The notes below the pieces were generated by a model. It made no database searches. It was given only the letters and a program-made list of their open reading frames with translations, and was not told the DNA's origin. Both the position numbers and the translations under genes were made by a program. A stretch of 64,000 nt of DNA from Pseudonocardia nigra (GTDB taxonomy: Bacteria; Actinomycetota; Actinomycetes; Mycobacteriales; Pseudonocardiaceae): the NCBI RefSeq assembly GCF_019396355.1, contig NZ_JAHKRK010000014.1, positions 1-64,000 on the forward strand, in the 5' to 3' direction. Positions 8,392 to 16,866 of the stretch are shown one piece after another; the stretch's first letter is position 1; every line of letters starts with the position of its first letter.

Positions 8392-9941
8392 GCTGCTCCC
8401 CCGAGGACGATGTCGATGCTCGTGGCGACGACCCGGCGCGTCTCGGCGGGCTCGATCACGTCGTCCAGCGAGAGGTGTGCGGCGGCCTCCCACGGCTCTG
8501 CCTCGCTGATCCACTCGGCGGTGAGCTGCTCGACCAGCGCGGCGTGCGCGTCCGGGCCGTCCTCGGCGAGCACCTTCTCCAGCCGCCGCCGGTGGATCGT
8601 GCGGATCCCGGTCTCCGGCGCCATGAAGCCGAGCTCGGCCGAGGGCCACGCGTACAGGAAGTCGGGGCGGGTCGGGCGCCCGCCCATCGCGAAGTGCCCG
8701 CCGCCGTAGGCCTTGCGCAGCACGACGCCGACCTTGGGCACGCGCGCCTCGGCGATTCGCGAGACGAGCGCCTCGTAGCCGTGCAGGATGCCGCCCCGCT
8801 CGGCCTGGGTGCCGATCATCAGCCCGGGGACGTCGTGCAGGAACACGAGCGGCAAGCCGAAGGTGTCGCACAGGTCGACGAACGTCCGCTCCTTCGCCAG
8901 GGCGGGCGGGTCGAGCGCGCCGGCCCGGACGATGGGCTGGTTGCCGACGAGCCCGACCGGCCGGCCCTCGATCCGGGCCAGCGCGCAGAGCACGCTCCCG
9001 CCCCACCCGTCGGCCCACGGGAGGACGGACGCCTCGTCGGCGAGGCAGGCGAAGACGTCACGCACGTCGTAGCCCGCGCGGGACCCGAGCGGAACGATCG
9101 TCTCCAGCTCCGCGGGATCGCGTGCGGGCGGCAGCGGCGGGGCCACCGGGGCCGACCGCGCGGAGTTGGGCGGCAGGTAGGACAGGAACGCCGCGATCGC
9201 GTCCATCGCGTCGGCCTCGGTCTCGACCACGAGGTGCGCGTTGCCCGCCTCGGTCGCCGCCTGTGGGCCACCGAGCTCGGTGTCGGTGACCCTCTCCCCG
9301 ATCGCCGGCTGCACGACCGACGGCCCGGACAGGGCCAGCGACGCCGAGCGGAGCATCACGACGAAGTGCGCGGTGGAGGCGTGCAGCGCGGAGTCACCGT
9401 AGGACGGGCCGAGCACCGCGGCGGCGCGCGGGACGACCGGCTCGCCGGGCGGCGGCTTGAGGAACGTCGTGAAGTCCAGTGGCAGGCCGGAGAACCGCCA
9501 GCCGGAGACGTCGGGCATCCGGCCACCGTCGGCGTCGCACAGCAGCACGAGCGGGAAGCCGTGTCGCTGCGCGTGCTCGATGAGCCTGCCCTGCTTGCGC
9601 ATGCTGGTCGGCGCGGTGGTGCCGGCCACGACGCTCGCGTCGATCCCGATCACCCCGATGCGGCGGCCGTCGAGCAGCCCGAACCCCGTGACCACGGCGT
9701 CGCCGGGGATGTGCTTGGCGGTGCGGCGCTCGGGCAGCGCGAGCGCGCCGATCTCGAACCAGGACTCCGGGTCGACGAGCATGTCGATGCGCTCGCGCAC
9801 CGGCAGCCTGCCGGACTCGCGGTGCTTGCGCAGGCCGTCGGGCCCACCCATCTCCAGCGCGCGCTCGCGCCGCTCCCGCAGGTGCGCGATCCTGTCCGCC
9901 ATCGAGGCTGCGGGTCGCGCGTCAACGCTCTCGAGAGTCAC
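8388..9941 (-). CDS. Acyl-CoA carboxylase, carboxyltransferase (beta) subunit
   Basis: Transfers CO2 from biotin to an acyl-CoA. The N-terminal half holds IPGDAVVTGFGLLDGRRIGV and LVLLCDADGGRMPDVSG; the C-terminal half holds GNQPIVRAGALDP, FLHDVPGLMIGTQAE and RKAYGGGHFAMGGRPTRPD, all typical of the crotonase-like CT fold. I choose GTG 9941, which follows GGAGG by 4 nt, over the internal ATG at 9902. It is divergent from its biotin carboxylase partner at 10073, with a palindromic operator between them, and is the first gene of the eight-gene operon. The protein is diverged from textbook propionyl-CoA carboxylases; methylcrotonyl-, geranyl- or another branched acyl-CoA is possible. Confidence 0.9.
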   Translation of the reverse strand: MTLESVDARPAASMADRIAHLRERRERALEMGGPDGLRKHRESGRLPVRERIDMLVDPESWFEIGALALPERRTAKHIPGDAVVTGFGLLDGRRIGVIGIDASVVAGTTAPTSMRKQGRLIEHAQRHGFPLVLLCDADGGRMPDVSGWRFSGLPLDFTTFLKPPPGEPVVPRAAAVLGPSYGDSALHASTAHFVVMLRSASLALSGPSVVQPAIGERVTDTELGGPQAATEAGNAHLVVETEADAMDAIAAFLSYLPPNSARSAPVAPPLPPARDPAELETIVPLGSRAGYDVRDVFACLADEASVLPWADGWGGSVLCALARIEGRPVGLVGNQPIVRAGALDPPALAKERTFVDLCDTFGLPLVFLHDVPGLMIGTQAERGGILHGYEALVSRIAEARVPKVGVVLRKAYGGGHFAMGGRPTRPDFLYAWPSAELGFMAPETGIRTIHRRRLEKVLAEDGPDAHAALVEQLTAEWISEAEPWEAAAHLSLDDVIEPAETRRVVATSIDIVLGGAA

Positions 9942-9990
9942 GAGACCTCCGCGCGCATCGGGTAGGAGTGTCGGCCGGGCACACGCTAGA

Positions 9991-10012
9991 CTACCAGACG
10001 GCCGATTGGTAG
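9991..10012. promoter_or_regulatory. Palindromic operator, best copy of the island-wide motif
   Basis: The left half CTACCAGACGG (9991-10001) meets the right half CCGATTGGTAG (10002-10012). Each matches the ideal half-site CTACCAAACGG, or its complement CCGTTTGGTAG, at 10 of 11 positions. It lies between the divergent carboxyltransferase and biotin carboxylase genes, where a TetR dimer could control both. Similar sites occur at 14946, 20122, 24108 and, as a half-site, at 25079. Confidence 0.75.
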
Positions 10013-10072
10013 ACAGTGGGGGCAGCGGACGATGGACGCAAGGCCACCGGCCTGACCGAAGTGGAGCGGAAC

Positions 10073-11865
10073 GTGGAGCGTCACGCAATCGGGACCGTGC
10101 TGGTGGCCAACCGCGGCGAGATCGCGGTGCGCATCATCCGGTCCTGCCGGGAGCTGGGCCTCCGCACGGCCGCCGTGTACAGCGACGCCGACGCCGATGC
10201 GCTGCACGCCAGGCTCGCCGACGAGGCCCACCGGGTCGGCCCGGCGCCGGCCCGGCAGTCCTACCTGGACATCGACGCGCTGCTGGGTGCCGCCAAGGCC
10301 GCGGGCGCGGATGCCGTGCACCCCGGCTACGGGCTGCTGTCGGAGGACGCCGGGTTCGCCGCCGCGACGGTGGCCGCCGGGTTCAGGTTCGTCGGGCCTC
10401 CGGCGGAGGTCGTCGCCCGGATGGGCGACAAGGTCGCCGCACGGGCGGTGGCCACGGGGTGCGGCGTGCCGGTCGCCCCCGGCAGCGACGGGCCGGTCGA
10501 CCCGACCGACCCGGCGGGCGTGGCGGCAGTGGCGCAGCGGCTCGGCTGGCCGGTGGTGGTCAAGGCGTCCTTCGGTGGCGGTGGGCGCGGGATGCGCGTG
10601 GTGCACGACGCCGCCGGGCTCGCCGATGCGCTCACCGCGGCCGGCCGCGAGGCGCAGGCGGCGTTCGGCCGCGGCGAGGTGCACGTCGAGCGCTACCTGG
10701 AACGGCCGCGCCACGTCGAGGTCCAGGTGCTCGCCGACACCCACGGCACGTGGTCCACCTCGGCGACCGCGACTGCTCCGTGCAGCGCCGCCACCAGAAG
10801 CTGATCGAGGAGGCCCCGGCACCCGGGCTCGCCCCGCAGCTGCGTGCGGCACTGCGCGACGCCGCGCTGCGGGTCGCCCGCTCCGTCGGCTACGAGGGGG
10901 CGGGGACGGTCGAGTTCCTCGTGCTGCCGGCCACCGGCGAGTACTTCTTCCTGGAGATGAACACGCGGCTGCAGGTCGAGCACGGCGTCACCGAGATGGT
11001 CACCGGCGTCGACCTGGTCGCGGCACAGCTGCGGATCGCCGCCGGCGAGCCGCTGTCGTTCTCCGCCGACGACGTGCGGATCGACGGGCACGCCATCCAG
11101 GCCCGGATCGCGGCCGAGGACCCGTGGGAGGGGTTCCGACCGGCTCCCGGCAGCGTGCGCGAGCTCGCGCTCCCGCAGGGGCCGTGGTTGCGCAACGACA
11201 TGGGGATCGAGAGCGGCGACACCGTGGCCGCCGAATACGACTCGATGTTCGGCAAGGTGCTCGCTTGGGGGACCGACCGCGACGTCGCCCGGCGCCGGCT
11301 GATCGGAGCGCTCGACGAGCTCCGGGTGGTCGGCGTCCCGACCACCGCCCCGTACCTGCGAGAGGTCCTCGCCTCGGAGTCGTTCGCGGCCGGGACCCAC
11401 GACACCGGCTCGGTCGCGCGGGAGTGGCCGCCGGATCCGGCGCTGCGACCGGCCACGGCGGCGGCTTTCCCGGCTCCGGCCACGCCCGGCGTCCCGGTCC
11501 GCCGGGTGCGGATCGCCACCGACCGGGGGCCGGTCGAGGTTGCCGTGTACGGGCGGCCGCGGCCCGCGGGTGCGACCGGCACGGCCGCCGGTCGGCCGTC
11601 CCGCTCCCGCGCCGGGTCCGGGCCCGGCACGACCGGGCCGGGGGCGCCGCCGGTCGCGCCGATGGACGCCACCGTCGTCGCCGTCCCGGTGGCGGTCGGG
11701 CAGCCCGTCGCCGCGGGCGACGTGCTCGCGGTGCTCGAGGCCATGAAGATGGAGATCGAGGTGCGGTCGGACGCTGCCGGGACGGTGTCGGAGGTGCTGG
11801 TCTCCCCCGGTGACGCGATCGGCGCGGGCAGGCCGCTGGTCGTCCTGGCTCCGGACGAGGGCTGA
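10073..11865 (+). pseudogene. Acyl-CoA carboxylase alpha subunit (biotin carboxylase + BCCP), frameshifted
   Basis: ATP-dependent carboxylation of biotin and carriage of the carboxybiotin. The first frame has [34 protein letters not shown] and the ATP-grasp loop [14 protein letters not shown] is missing near 10750, and the next frame resumes [20 protein letters not shown], then FLEMNTRLQVEHGVTE. The BCCP domain ends the protein with the biotinylation motif EAMKMEIE. With one base restored it is 597 residues, a normal size. GTG 10073 is preferred because GGAG precedes it and the earlier in-frame GTG at 10016 nearly touches the operator. All catalytic motifs are intact, so a sequencing indel is plausible. 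Confidence 0.88.
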
Positions 11866-11898
11866 GGCGGTCTCAGTCAGCCGGACGGCGAGCCGCTC

Positions 11899-11976
11899 TC
11901 ATCGAGAATCTGTCGAACCGAAGCCGCCAGTCGAGGAATCGAGGATGTCCGCAAGTCGCTCCTCGCCACGCCTCAT
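11899..11976 (-). pseudogene. HEPN-domain toxin remnant (25 codons)
   Basis: An ATG at 11976, overlapping the MNT stop by ATGA, begins MRRGEERLADILDS, which resembles the first helix of HEPN (DUF86/HepT) proteins normally encoded right after an MNT gene. The frame then diverges to STGGFGSTDSR and stops at 11899. The remaining 100 or so residues, including the RxxxxH RNase motif, are absent. The start context and position make it a relic of a HepT-type gene rather than a random ORF. Confidence 0.55.
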
Positions 11977-12317
11977 AGCGCGACGGCCTCCCGCAGAACC
12001 CGCTCCCTGATCCGGACCTTCAGCCCGCCGACGGTAGCCACTTGCGTGAACACCCCCAGTAGGTCCTCGACGACCAGGGCGAAGCCCGCGAGATCGAGGT
12101 ATCCGTGACCCGGCTCCAGGTCGACCAGCAGGTCGAGGTCGCTCTCGGCGCCGGCCTGCCCACGAGCGACGGAACCGAACACGCGGACGTTGCGCACGCC
12201 GAACTGTCGAACGAGGCGCTGGATCTCTGGTCCATCGGCTCGGACCTCGGCGAGGCTGACCGCGCGGCGCGGTGCATCGATCAGCACAGTCGGCCTCCCC
12301 ATCCCGGTCGCAACCAT
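11973..12317 (-). CDS. Minimal nucleotidyltransferase (MNT/MntA-like antitoxin family)
   Basis: 114 residues with the pol-beta nucleotidyltransferase signature GSVARGQAGAESDLDLLVD: Gly48-Ser49 and the metal-binding Asp60 and Asp62. A C-terminal helix and strand follow (ALVVEDLLGVFTQ, VRIRERVLREAVAL). In HepT-MntA systems this protein AMPylates and silences the HEPN RNase. Here the partner is reduced to 25 codons, so the gene is probably an orphan. It sits at the 3' ends of the convergent biotin carboxylase and MBL genes, outside the metabolic operons. ATG 12302 is an alternative start. Confidence 0.82.
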   Translation of the reverse strand: MVATGMGRPTVLIDAPRRAVSLAEVRADGPEIQRLVRQFGVRNVRVFGSVARGQAGAESDLDLLVDLEPGHGYLDLAGFALVVEDLLGVFTQVATVGGLKVRIRERVLREAVAL

Positions 12318-12334
12318 TGACGGACCTGATCAGT

Positions 12335-13372
12335 CTACGCCCGGTAGTGCCGCACCCCGTCCACGTCCTCGCCGACCAGCCTGCCCTGTAAGGCGAGCAG
12401 GTCGAGGTGCGACTCGGTCTCCAGCACCGCGAGCATCCGGTGGAACGGGTCCAACTCGGCCAGCGTCCGGTCCCGGCGGGTCCAGGTGAGACCGCCTGCC
12501 ACACAGGCGGCGGTGTTCCGACCGGATCGGATGGCCCGCTCCGTGGCGCTCAGCCGGGCGTCGTGGTGTTCGAGCAGCTCGTCGATCCGGGCGTGCGCGC
12601 TCGCGATGACCCGCCCGTGGGCCGGGAGCAGTCGCGCGTCGGGCATGCCTCGGACCCGGCGCAGCGAGCCGAGGTAGTCCCGCAGCGGGTGCGGGGCGCG
12701 GACCGCCTCGAACCCGATCGACGGGGTGATGTGGGGCAGCACGTGGTCGCCTGCGAAGAGCAGCCCGCCCGAGGCGTCGTGGTAGACGAGGTGGCCGCGG
12801 GTGTGGCCCGGTGTCTCCACGGCCTGCAGGTCGCGGTCACCCGCGGGCAGCACGGCACCGTCGGCGAGCCAGTCGTCGGGCTCCTCCCAGATGTCGCGCG
12901 GCATGCCGTCGCGTCCGTCGTAGGCGGACAGCTGACGCACCAGCTCGTCGGCGCCGCAACGACGCAAGGCGGCCAGCTGCGGGTCGAGGGCGTGCGCCGG
13001 GCCTCCCGCGACGTGCAGCGAGTCCCGCTCGCCGATGCCGAGTGCCACCTCGGCGCCGTGCCCGCGGCGCCACTCGACCGCGAGGGTGTAGTGGTCCCGG
13101 TGCACGTGGGTGACCAGCACCCGACGCACGTCCGACGGCTTCCGGCCGAGCGCGGCCAGCCCCGCCGCCAGCAGCTCGTCGGCGCCGCTGCGGATCTGCC
13201 CGGCGTCGACGAGCAGGGTGCCGCCGTCGCGATCGAGGTCGAGGGCGTAGACGTTCACGGCCTTGAGCGCGTCGCCGGGCAGCGGCAACGGGATCCGGTG
13301 CACCCCGGGCGCCACCGCGTAGACGCCGGGCGTGCTCCAGAGCAGGTCCGGTTCGTCGGGGCGGACCCGCAT
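12335..13372 (-). CDS. MBL-fold metallo-hydrolase
   Basis: 345 residues of the metallo-beta-lactamase superfamily. The metal-binding HxHxDH motif is VTHVHRDHYTLAVEW; downstream ligands appear as VETPGHTRGHLVYH and LLFAGDHVLPHI. A C-terminal helical region (DELLEHHDARLSATERAI) resembles LACTB2-like hydrolases and thioesterases. The start overlaps the SDR stop by one base, so it is co-translated with the SDR and lies downstream of the TetR gene. Hydrolysis of a CoA or other thioester in the island's pathway is a guess from context. Confidence 0.88.
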   Translation of the reverse strand: MRVRPDEPDLLWSTPGVYAVAPGVHRIPLPLPGDALKAVNVYALDLDRDGGTLLVDAGQIRSGADELLAAGLAALGRKPSDVRRVLVTHVHRDHYTLAVEWRRGHGAEVALGIGERDSLHVAGGPAHALDPQLAALRRCGADELVRQLSAYDGRDGMPRDIWEEPDDWLADGAVLPAGDRDLQAVETPGHTRGHLVYHDASGGLLFAGDHVLPHITPSIGFEAVRAPHPLRDYLGSLRRVRGMPDARLLPAHGRVIASAHARIDELLEHHDARLSATERAIRSGRNTAACVAGGLTWTRRDRTLAELDPFHRMLAVLETESHLDLLALQGRLVGEDVDGVRHYRA

Positions 13373-14209
13373 CAGGACCCGCGATCTGCCGGTGCGGTGA
13401 CGATGCCGGCATCGGGCCCGCCGCCGTCGACCAGGACCCGCTGGCCGGTGACGTAGCCGGCGTCGGCCGATGCGAGGAAGGCGACGACGCCCGCGACGTC
13501 GTCGGGCCGCGCGACGCGCCCGAACGGATAGCCGGCGTCGAGCTCGGCGACGGTGGCACCGCCCGTGGTGGCGGCCACGAGCCGCTCGCCCATGTCGGTG
13601 GCGACGAGGCCGGGCGCCACGATGTTGACGTGCAGTCCGTGTGCCCGCTCCTCACGGGCGAGCGTGCGGGCGGCCGTTTCCAGGGCGGACTTCGCCATCG
13701 TGTAGGCCGCGCCGCCCGGCGGTGCGGTGTCGACGATCGCGCTCGAGACGACGATGACGTCGGCCGGCCCGCCCGGCCGCGCGCATCCCGGGCAGCAGGG
13801 CGCGGACCAGGGCCAGGGGACCCAGCACGTGCACCCGCAGCAGCCGCAGGTATTCGGCGTCGTCGGTGTCGGCGACGGCGGTGCCGCGGCCGGCCGTTCC
13901 CGCGTTGCTGACGAGCAGGTCGACCGGGCCGAGGTCGGCCTGGACCCGCTCGGGCAGCGCAGAGATCGACTCCAGGTCGTCCACGGGCGCGCAGTAGGCG
14001 CGCGCCCGGCCGCCTGCGGCCTCGATCGCCGCGACGACCTCGTCGGCGGCCGCGCCGTCGCGCCGGTAGTTCACCGCGACGGCAGCGCCGTCGGCGGCCA
14101 GCCGCAGCGCCACGGCGCGGCCGACCCCCCGGGAACCGCCGGTCACCAGCGCGGTGCGGCCGGCCAACGGCGCGGCGGTGCGATCGGGGGCGGCGTACGG
14201 CGCGGACAC
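13372..14209 (-). pseudogene. Short-chain dehydrogenase/reductase, frameshifted
   Basis: NAD(P)-dependent oxidoreductase. The first frame holds the Rossmann motif ALVTGGSRGVGRAVALRL and VDLLVSNAGTAGRG. Near 13770, within a GGCCGGCC-rich stretch, the frame slips by one extra base (or two missing), and the rest is read in another frame: VIVVSSAIVDTAPPGGAAYT, then MAKSALE with the catalytic Tyr and Lys (YTMAK), then HVNIVAPGLVATDMG and YVTGQRVLVDGG. All catalytic residues are present across the two frames. GTG 14209 is preceded by AGGAG. It is coupled to the MBL gene. An assembly error in the GC run is plausible. Confidence 0.83.
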
Positions 14210-14240
14210 GGGGCTCCTGTCGGTCGGATGCGGTGACGGG

Positions 14241-14945
14241 TCAGGGGGCACCCACCGCGGGGACGGCGGTGGCGCGCTCCCGGTGCGCGAGCGCGGTGTC
14301 GGAGGCGATGCCGCGGACGGCCATGTCGGCGAGTTGGGCACCGATGGTCTCGGGGCTGAAGCGGCCGCCGGGGCGGAACCACCGGTACACCCAGTTCGTC
14401 TGTCCGAGCACGGACAGCGCCGCCAGCCGGGGCTCCACGTCGGCCCGGACCAGCCCGTCGCGCTGTGCCTGCTCGATGAGGTCACGGAACACACCTTGAT
14501 AGGCGTGCTCGCTGCCGAGCACCTCCTTGCGCCGCTCCGCCGGCAGGGCCGCGAGCTCGTGCAGGAACACCGCGGTCGGGACCAGGTTGCGGCAGGTGTG
14601 CTCGACATGCCCGACGATCACTCCCTCGAGCCGCTCGAGCGGGTTGCCCGGGGCGTCCGCGCGCCGCCGGATCACGGCCAGGCCGTCCCGGTGCACGGCG
14701 CTGATCACCTCGAAGAGGAGATCCTCCTTCGACTGGATGTAGTAGTAGAGGCTCCCCTTGAGCATGCCGAGCCGGTCGGCGATGTCCTGTAGCGAAGCGC
14801 CGTCGTAGCCCTTCTCGTAGAACACCTGGGTGGCCACCTCGATCAGCTCCGCCCATCGCTCCTCGCGGGGCTTGCGCTCCCCGCCCGAGCGGCGTGCGCT
14901 CCGTCCCGCCGGCTGCCGCAACCTCGCCACGTCCTTCCGCTCCAC
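14241..14945 (-). CDS. TetR/AcrR-family regulator, candidate master repressor of the island
   Basis: 234 residues. The helix-turn-helix spans about 30-80: EERWAELIEVATQVFYEKGY, then ASLQDIADRLGMLKGSLYYY and IQSKEDLLFEV. The C-terminal helical domain resembles the KstR2-like TetR_C class, which often binds acyl-CoA ligands. It is the only local regulator between 2 and 26 kb. A palindrome related to the sites at four other island promoters lies directly upstream, so autoregulation and control of the whole island are likely (inference). The start could be GTG 14945, or GTG 14930, which has a better ribosome-binding site (GGAGCGGAAGG). Confidence 0.9.
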   Translation of the reverse strand: MERKDVARLRQPAGRSARRSGGERKPREERWAELIEVATQVFYEKGYDGASLQDIADRLGMLKGSLYYYIQSKEDLLFEVISAVHRDGLAVIRRRADAPGNPLERLEGVIVGHVEHTCRNLVPTAVFLHELAALPAERRKEVLGSEHAYQGVFRDLIEQAQRDGLVRADVEPRLAALSVLGQTNWVYRWFRPGGRFSPETIGAQLADMAVRGIASDTALAHRERATAVPAVGAP

Positions 14946-14977
14946 GAACCGAACGGTGGGAGTCTACCGTTTGGTAG
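14946..14977. promoter_or_regulatory. Operator-like dyad upstream of the TetR gene
   Basis: The right half CCGTTTGGTAG (14967-14977) matches the ideal half-site perfectly, and a left half GAACCGAACGG (14946-14956) matches at 8 of 11. The two are separated by 10 extra bases, one helical turn. A shorter dyad CTACC-GTTT-GGTAG (14964-14977) overlaps it. Its position just before the regulator gene suggests autoregulation. Confidence 0.6.
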
Positions 14978-14988
14978 GTCCGTCCCGG

Positions 14989-15750
14989 TCAGAGGCGGGT
15001 CGCCGCGTCGAGCCGCACGACCTCGCCGTTGAGCAGCTCGTTCTCCATGAACGACGCCACCAGGTGCGCGAAGTCGGCCGGCCGCCCGAGCCGTTTGGGG
15101 AACACGTGCAGGTCCATCAACGCGGCGCGGCGCTTCTCGTCGGCGCCGGCGAGCATCCCGGTGTCCATGATCCCTGGGCAGATCGTCATCACCCGGATGC
15201 CCCAGATCGCGAGGTCACGGGCCAGCGGCAGGGTCAGGGCCACGATCCCGCCCTTCGACGCCGCATACGCGGCCTGCCCGGTCTGACCTTCCAGCGCCGC
15301 GGCCGAGGCGACGTTCACGATCAGGCCGCGTTCGCCGTCGGGTCCCGGCTCGTTGCGGGCGATGGCGGCGACGGCGTGCCGCAGCACGTCGAACGTACCG
15401 ACGAGGTTGATCTCGACGGTGCGCCGGAAGACGTCGAGCGGGTGCAGCTCACCCTTCCGGGAGAGCACCCGGGTGGCCGGGCTGACGCCCGCTGCGTTGA
15501 CGCACACGTCGATCCGCCCGAAGTGCTCCGCGACGCGCGCGACGGCCTTCTCCACCTGCCCCTCGTCGGCGACGTCCATGGGCACGAAGAGCGCGGGCTC
15601 CCCCAGCTCGGCGGCGAACCGCTCACCGGCCGAGGACGGCAGGTCGAGGATCCCGACTCGGCCGCCGCGCTCGGCGAGCATCCGGGCCGTGCCGGCACCG
15701 AGCCCGGACGCGCCACCGGTGAAGAGCCCGACCGACTCGCCGATCCTCAC
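14989..15750 (-). CDS. SDR family oxidoreductase (3-hydroxyacyl-CoA dehydrogenase type 2-like)
   Basis: 253 residues. The cofactor loop is FTGGASGLGAGTARMLAERG, the acidic strand end GILDLPS favours NAD, VDVCVNAAGVSPA carries the NAG motif, and the catalytic Tyr-Lys is in QAAYAASKGGIVALTLPLAR. The layout resembles HSD10/FabG-like enzymes that oxidise 3-hydroxyacyl-CoAs. GTG 15750 overlaps the upstream SDR stop (GTGA), so the two SDRs form a coupled pair. It could supply the 3-hydroxyacyl-CoA oxidation step between hydratase and thiolase. Confidence 0.9.
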   Translation of the reverse strand: MRIGESVGLFTGGASGLGAGTARMLAERGGRVGILDLPSSAGERFAAELGEPALFVPMDVADEGQVEKAVARVAEHFGRIDVCVNAAGVSPATRVLSRKGELHPLDVFRRTVEINLVGTFDVLRHAVAAIARNEPGPDGERGLIVNVASAAALEGQTGQAAYAASKGGIVALTLPLARDLAIWGIRVMTICPGIMDTGMLAGADEKRRAALMDLHVFPKRLGRPADFAHLVASFMENELLNGEVVRLDAATRL

Positions 15751-16580
15751 TTGATCGCCGCGCCCGCGTCGACCGGCAGCGCGACCCCGGTGATGTAGCG
15801 GGCCTCGTCGCTGGACAGGAACAGCACCGCGTTGCTGATGTCGATCGACTCGACCCAGGGCACCGGCAGCGCGTTGAGCGACATGAAGCCCGGCATCGCC
15901 TTCTCCCGGGTGGGCTCGGGGTCGTCCGGCGCGAACATCCCCCAGGTGCCCGGATTCTGAATCATGTGGGTGTCCACGTTGGTCGGGTGCACGGTGTTGA
16001 CCCGGATGTGGTGCTGCGCCAACTCGTTGGCCATCGTGCGCATCAGGCCGACGACGGCGTGCTTGGTCGAGACGTAGTGCGCCACCTGCTGGATCCCCTT
16101 CAGGCCGCCGATTGAGCTGGTGAACACCATCGACCCGCCACCGCGACTGCGCAGGTGCGGAACCGCGGCCTTGGCGGTGTGCCAGACGCCGGTGAGGTTC
16201 ACGTCCAGCATCTCCTGCCACATGTCCTCGGTGATCTCCCAGGACATGCCGTAGGTCGCGATACCGGCGTTGGCCACCACGATGTCCAGCCCGCCCAGCT
16301 CGGCGACACCCTCGTCCAGCGCTGCCGACAGCGCTCCGGCGTCGCGCACGTCGGCCTTGCGGGCGACGATCCGCCGGTCGAGCTTCTCGACCTGAGCCAC
16401 CGTCTCGGCCAGGTCCTCCTCAGTGGCCAGCGGATACTTGTCGACCGTCGAGATCGGCCCGCACACGTCCACCGCGATGATGTCGGCGCCCTCCTCCGCG
16501 AGCCGCAGCGCATGGCTGCGGCCCTGCCCCCGGGCGGCCCCGGTGATGAATGCGACCTTGCCCGCCACGCGTCCGGCCAT
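15747..16580 (-). CDS. Mycofactocin-coupled SDR family oxidoreductase (carveol-dehydrogenase-like)
   Basis: 277 residues starting MAGRVAGKVAFITGAARGQG and RSHALRLAEEGADIIAVDVC. This N-terminal signature, a roughly 25-residue insertion after the acidic strand (SVDVCGPISTVDKYPLATEE-type region) and the late segment after HPTNVDTHMIQNPGTW are typical of the SDR subfamily with non-exchangeable nicotinamide that passes electrons to mycofactocin. Catalytic Tyr-Lys is in VAHYVSTKHAVVGLM. Known members oxidise carveol and other alcohols. Here it could oxidise the alcohol made by a P450. ATG 16580 is preceded by GGACGGAG. Confidence 0.85.
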   Translation of the reverse strand: MAGRVAGKVAFITGAARGQGRSHALRLAEEGADIIAVDVCGPISTVDKYPLATEEDLAETVAQVEKLDRRIVARKADVRDAGALSAALDEGVAELGGLDIVVANAGIATYGMSWEITEDMWQEMLDVNLTGVWHTAKAAVPHLRSRGGGSMVFTSSIGGLKGIQQVAHYVSTKHAVVGLMRTMANELAQHHIRVNTVHPTNVDTHMIQNPGTWGMFAPDDPEPTREKAMPGFMSLNALPVPWVESIDISNAVLFLSSDEARYITGVALPVDAGAAIK

Positions 16581-16866
16581 CGTTGCTCCGTCCTCTCGGT
16601 AGGTGGTGGTACCAGCGGCCTCCCGGGCGCTGGTCAATAACGCATCGTGCCCGGAAGTCCGGAGGCTCCTGCCCCACCACGATGACGTCGTAGGACACGG
16701 GGACCCAGTGCGGCGGCCACAAACGTTCACCGGGTCCTCGCGCGCCCAGGCGGCCCCTCGCGGCGTTGCCGCCCTTGCAAAGACGCCCGGTCTGAGCTGC
16801 GGGCGGCGCCTTGCGAGGAACCACCTGGATCACGCGATCACCCCGGCAACGTTCGTGGCCACCGCA
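16581..16866. other. Intergenic gap between the SDR pair and the acyl-CoA synthetase operon
   Basis: No convincing gene. On the minus strand a GTG opens with SYDVIVVG, like the start of a flavoprotein Rossmann fold, but the similarity stops after eight residues. A GGCGGC/GCCGCC inverted repeat (16749-16754 and 16768-16773) could be a weak terminator for the synthetase transcript. A lone CTACC lies just upstream of the SDR start, but I do not see a full operator. Confidence 0.4.

Noticed and set aside
11899-12317. An active HepT-MntA toxin-antitoxin module
   Set aside because: The HEPN gene keeps only 25 codons and lacks the RNase motif.
16600-16760. Possible flavoprotein start (SYDVIVVG) in the gap before the SDR pair
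   Set aside because: Only eight residues fit a Rossmann start; no glycine loop follows and composition then degrades.
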